A DNA stretch of 64,000 nt from Limnobacter thiooxidans (lineage in GTDB: Bacteria; Pseudomonadota; Gammaproteobacteria; Burkholderiales; Burkholderiaceae_B), in NCBI RefSeq assembly GCF_036323495.1, contig NZ_AP028947.1, positions 2,232,001 to 2,296,000 on the forward strand, written 5' to 3'. Each line of letters begins with the position of its first letter. The first letter of the stretch is position 1. Below, in pieces: positions 62,259-64,000 of the stretch. The notes beneath the pieces are model-generated. The model was given only the letters and a program-made list of their open reading frames with translations. It was not told the DNA's origin and did not search any database. The position numbers were made by a program, and so were the translations under genes.

Positions 62259-62274
62259 TGTGCGCTAGCGCACA
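62259..62274. promoter_or_regulatory. 16-bp perfect palindrome
   Basis: TGTGCGCTAGCGCACA is fully self-complementary. It lies between the solute-binding protein gene and the glucan synthase, close to the repeat at 62214-62236. It could bind a dimeric regulator. Confidence 0.4.
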
Positions 62275-62342
62275 TAGATTATTTTTACAGTAGATGCGGA
62301 GAAGTAAACCCCTGCCGGCCAGCAGGAGCTTACAGACAGTTA

Positions 62343-63410
62343 TCAGAATGTTTTGCTGTCTGGGGTGCACTCCGAATCTGCGCGGTTGATGGAGCAACGC
62401 AGTTTCTTCAGGATGGTCAAACCCTGCTTGTCGTAGATGCCTTGGTCCATGATCGTCCCTCGACTTTCCCGCAACATGATGGTGTACTTGATCATGTTTT
62501 CCGGAGTCAGATCACTCCATGTTTTTTCAGGAATTGTTTTTTCCGCGCGCAAAATCAACTTTAGTGCACGGTCAAATTGACCGCTCCAGTACTTGCGAGA
62601 CTCCAGACCGTAGTTGGCCGGAAATTTGCTGGTGTTGATCACCATCTGGTAGCTCAAAATCACAATTGGGAACCGGTTGATGGCCCCTTTGGTTCCGATT
62701 CCACGGTAAAGCTCAAGAGGCTTGTAGGCAGCGGCAGGCGCGGCAATCATGTCGACCACGCCATTGTTGAACTTGCTGGCGAAGTTGGTGATGTCGGCTG
62801 AAACCGGTTGCGCACCGATTTTCTGAATCATCACGGCTTGGGCCTTGTCATAATCAAATGCGGCAATCTTCTTGCCTGCCAGGTCTTCCACCGTTTGAAT
62901 TTTTCGGTCGTTCAATACCGGGTAGGCGGTACCAAATGGAATGATTCCAGCGATTTCATAACGACCATTGGTCGCTATTTTGGTGGATGCGGGCGATGCA
63001 AACACCTGGATGGCGCGCCTGACCACTTCATAGCTTGCATCCATATCCACTTTGCCGTCTTTCACGATTGAAGAGGCGCCAAGCGAGTCGATGGCTGCAG
63101 TTGTGGAGTTGAATTGCCGTGTGCGGAAACCGGTTGCAAACACCGCATCGCATTCACCCGCAATGAAATCCTGGGTGGCGATTCGTTCATCGGTGTAGGC
63201 ATGCAAAGTCAGGTTGGCTCCCCAGGCTTTGGATGCGACCACGTAATCTTTGGCCATCGCAAAAATATCGCCGGCAGCGCCTAGCAGGTCATAAACGCAA
63301 AGTTTCTGGCTGCCCTGCTGGGCCTGTTGGGCCTGTGCGGGCATGCTCAGGCCACTGGCCAGAAGCGCCAATGTAGCGACAGCACTTCGAACTCCGATTT
63401 TTTCCCACAT
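62343..63410 (-). CDS. Periplasmic solute-binding protein (AdeT/TRAP-like family)
   Basis: The 355-aa protein has a signal peptide (SAVATLALLASGLSMPAQAQ) and the layout of the putative solute-binding protein family that includes Acinetobacter AdeT. It shows KLCVYDLLGAAGDIFAMAKD, GECDAVFATGFRTRQFN, TVEDLAGKKIAAFDYDKAQA and IPEKTWSDLTPENMIKYTIM. Family members resemble TRAP or TAXI binding proteins but are often encoded without transporter genes, as here. The ligand is unknown. It is divergent from the AraC-type gene at 63511, which may regulate it. Confidence 0.8.
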   Translation of the reverse strand: MWEKIGVRSAVATLALLASGLSMPAQAQQAQQGSQKLCVYDLLGAAGDIFAMAKDYVVASKAWGANLTLHAYTDERIATQDFIAGECDAVFATGFRTRQFNSTTAAIDSLGASSIVKDGKVDMDASYEVVRRAIQVFASPASTKIATNGRYEIAGIIPFGTAYPVLNDRKIQTVEDLAGKKIAAFDYDKAQAVMIQKIGAQPVSADITNFASKFNNGVVDMIAAPAAAYKPLELYRGIGTKGAINRFPIVILSYQMVINTSKFPANYGLESRKYWSGQFDRALKLILRAEKTIPEKTWSDLTPENMIKYTIMLRESRGTIMDQGIYDKQGLTILKKLRCSINRADSECTPDSKTF

Positions 63411-63472
63411 CTGATGTCTCCTCTATTTTGTTTTATGTTTTTTGATTATCACATTGTGGAAAATATATACTC

Positions 63473-63512
63473 TTGACTCATCGAGACAAATTTTTGACTT
63501 TTCGAGACAAAT
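63473..63512 (+). promoter_or_regulatory. Two direct repeats 21 bp apart (AraC-type half-sites)
   Basis: TTGACTCATCGAGACAAAT (63473-63491) and TTGACTTTTCGAGACAAAT (63494-63512) repeat with a period of 21 bp, two helical turns. The second reaches into the start codon of the AraC-type gene. This geometry suits tandem binding by an AraC-family dimer and suggests autorepression. Confidence 0.6.
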
Positions 63513-64000
63513 GAAACACTTGTTACGATCAACAGCATTGTTGGGTTTTCGGGAAGTCTCGAATCATGCGGGATTCAATGCGGATCAAATCGCTGACAAA
63601 TTCAACCTGAATCTGGATTTGGCTGAACGCGACAACCAGTTTGTGTTGATGGAAGATTTTGTTAAAATGCTGGAGTACGCGGCAAGGCTCAAGAATATTC
63701 CGGACCTGGGTTTGCAAATGTCCCCTTACCACGACCTGAGCATTCTCGGCCCCCTGTCCCTGGTGATCAGCAACCTGCCCACCGTGGGGCAGGCTGTCGT
63801 GTACGCGGCCGAACACATTGACGTGATGAGCCCGACCATCCTGATAGAAACCTACCCGGACAAAACAGAGAACACAGTCAGCAAAAGCCACACCTGGATT
63901 TCAATTTCAATTGATCTGGACAAACCAGCGCCCCACACACAGGCCTTGGACGTTTGCCTGGGTAATTTGCATCGTTTCCTCAAGATTCTCGCAGGGAACC
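63511..64000 (+). CDS. AraC-type regulator, N-terminal part (cut by the window end)
   Basis: The frame starts at ATG 63511 and stays open to the window edge, giving about 163 residues. The visible part is the arabinose-binding-like effector domain found in OruR/ArgR-type AraC regulators: MKHLLRSTALLGFREVSNHA, FVLMEDFVKMLEYAARLKNI, DLGLQMSPYHDLSILGPLSL. The C-terminal double HTH should lie beyond the window. The opposite-strand frame at 63529-63891 is a shadow. It probably regulates itself and the divergent solute-binding protein gene. Confidence 0.8.
   Translation, partial: MKHLLRSTALLGFREVSNHAGFNADQIADKFNLNLDLAERDNQFVLMEDFVKMLEYAARLKNIPDLGLQMSPYHDLSILGPLSLVISNLPTVGQAVVYAAEHIDVMSPTILIETYPDKTENTVSKSHTWISISIDLDKPAPHTQALDVCLGNLHRFLKILAGN

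Noticed and set aside
1..64000. CRISPR array, rRNA genes, complete tRNA genes
   Set aside because: I saw no regularly spaced repeats and no rRNA-like stretches; the only tRNA sequence is the 3' fragment at 45625-45667 and a decayed copy at 32532.

Overview
The window looks like the chromosome of a betaproteobacterium, probably Burkholderiales. Moderate GC, an NdvB-type cyclic glucan synthase, OvoA, an AdeT/TRAP-like binding protein and a tRNA-fMet remnant of proteobacterial type fit this. Limnobacter would be my guess, but that is an impression only. There is no rRNA, no intact tRNA and no CRISPR array.

Region 1 (1 to about 28.96 kb) holds the most unusual content. It is a set of mostly divergent gene pairs, and in eight intergenic gaps I see the same palindrome: CGAC, seven bases, GTCG, with consensus T(A/G)CGACA-N5-(T/C)GTCG(C/T)A. 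The sites lie beside two different sirtuins, an RtcB RNA ligase coupled to a cyclic-phosphate-processing receiver protein, a tandem AAA+ ATPase, a YbjN-like protein with a zincin, a WYL-family regulator, a NERD-UvrD helicase, a macrodomain-like protein translationally coupled to a Cys-phosphatase fusion, and several unknown or exported proteins. An AddAB-like helicase-nuclease pair lies in the middle. I infer a single stress regulon for RNA repair, DNA end processing and NAD/ADP-ribose metabolism, controlled by the WYL protein at 23500-24492, which has a site in its own promoter region. A separate three-gene cassette (unknown protein, phospholipase-D-like protein, SNF2-like helicase; 1667-7660) interrupts it and looks like an anti-phage defence system.

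Region 2 (28.98-45.67 kb) is a mosaic island. It contains two directly oriented ends of one IS3-type element, a truncated serine recombinase, a truncated DUF6228-like gene, an internally deleted IS3 transposase, a frameshifted replication-relaxation-like gene, two antitoxin genes without visible toxins, and a run of small lipoproteins, membrane and exported proteins (ankyrin repeats, DUF2059, L,D-transpeptidase). It ends in a 96-bp perfect direct repeat whose second copy runs straight into the 3' part of a tRNA-fMet gene (45625-45667) and that gene's terminator. This marks an integration junction with tandem accretion. A more decayed tRNA-like 3' end lies at 32532-32554.

Region 3 (45.77-64.0 kb) looks like ordinary chromosome: an exported esterase, a LysR regulator divergent from a GlcG/HbpS-like protein and a Tat-exported dienelactone hydrolase, a MerR regulator with a flavodoxin-fold quinone reductase, OvoA for ovothiol synthesis, a 2890-residue NdvB-like cyclic beta-1,2-glucan synthase, a periplasmic solute-binding protein, and the start of an AraC-type regulator preceded by 21-bp-phased direct repeats.
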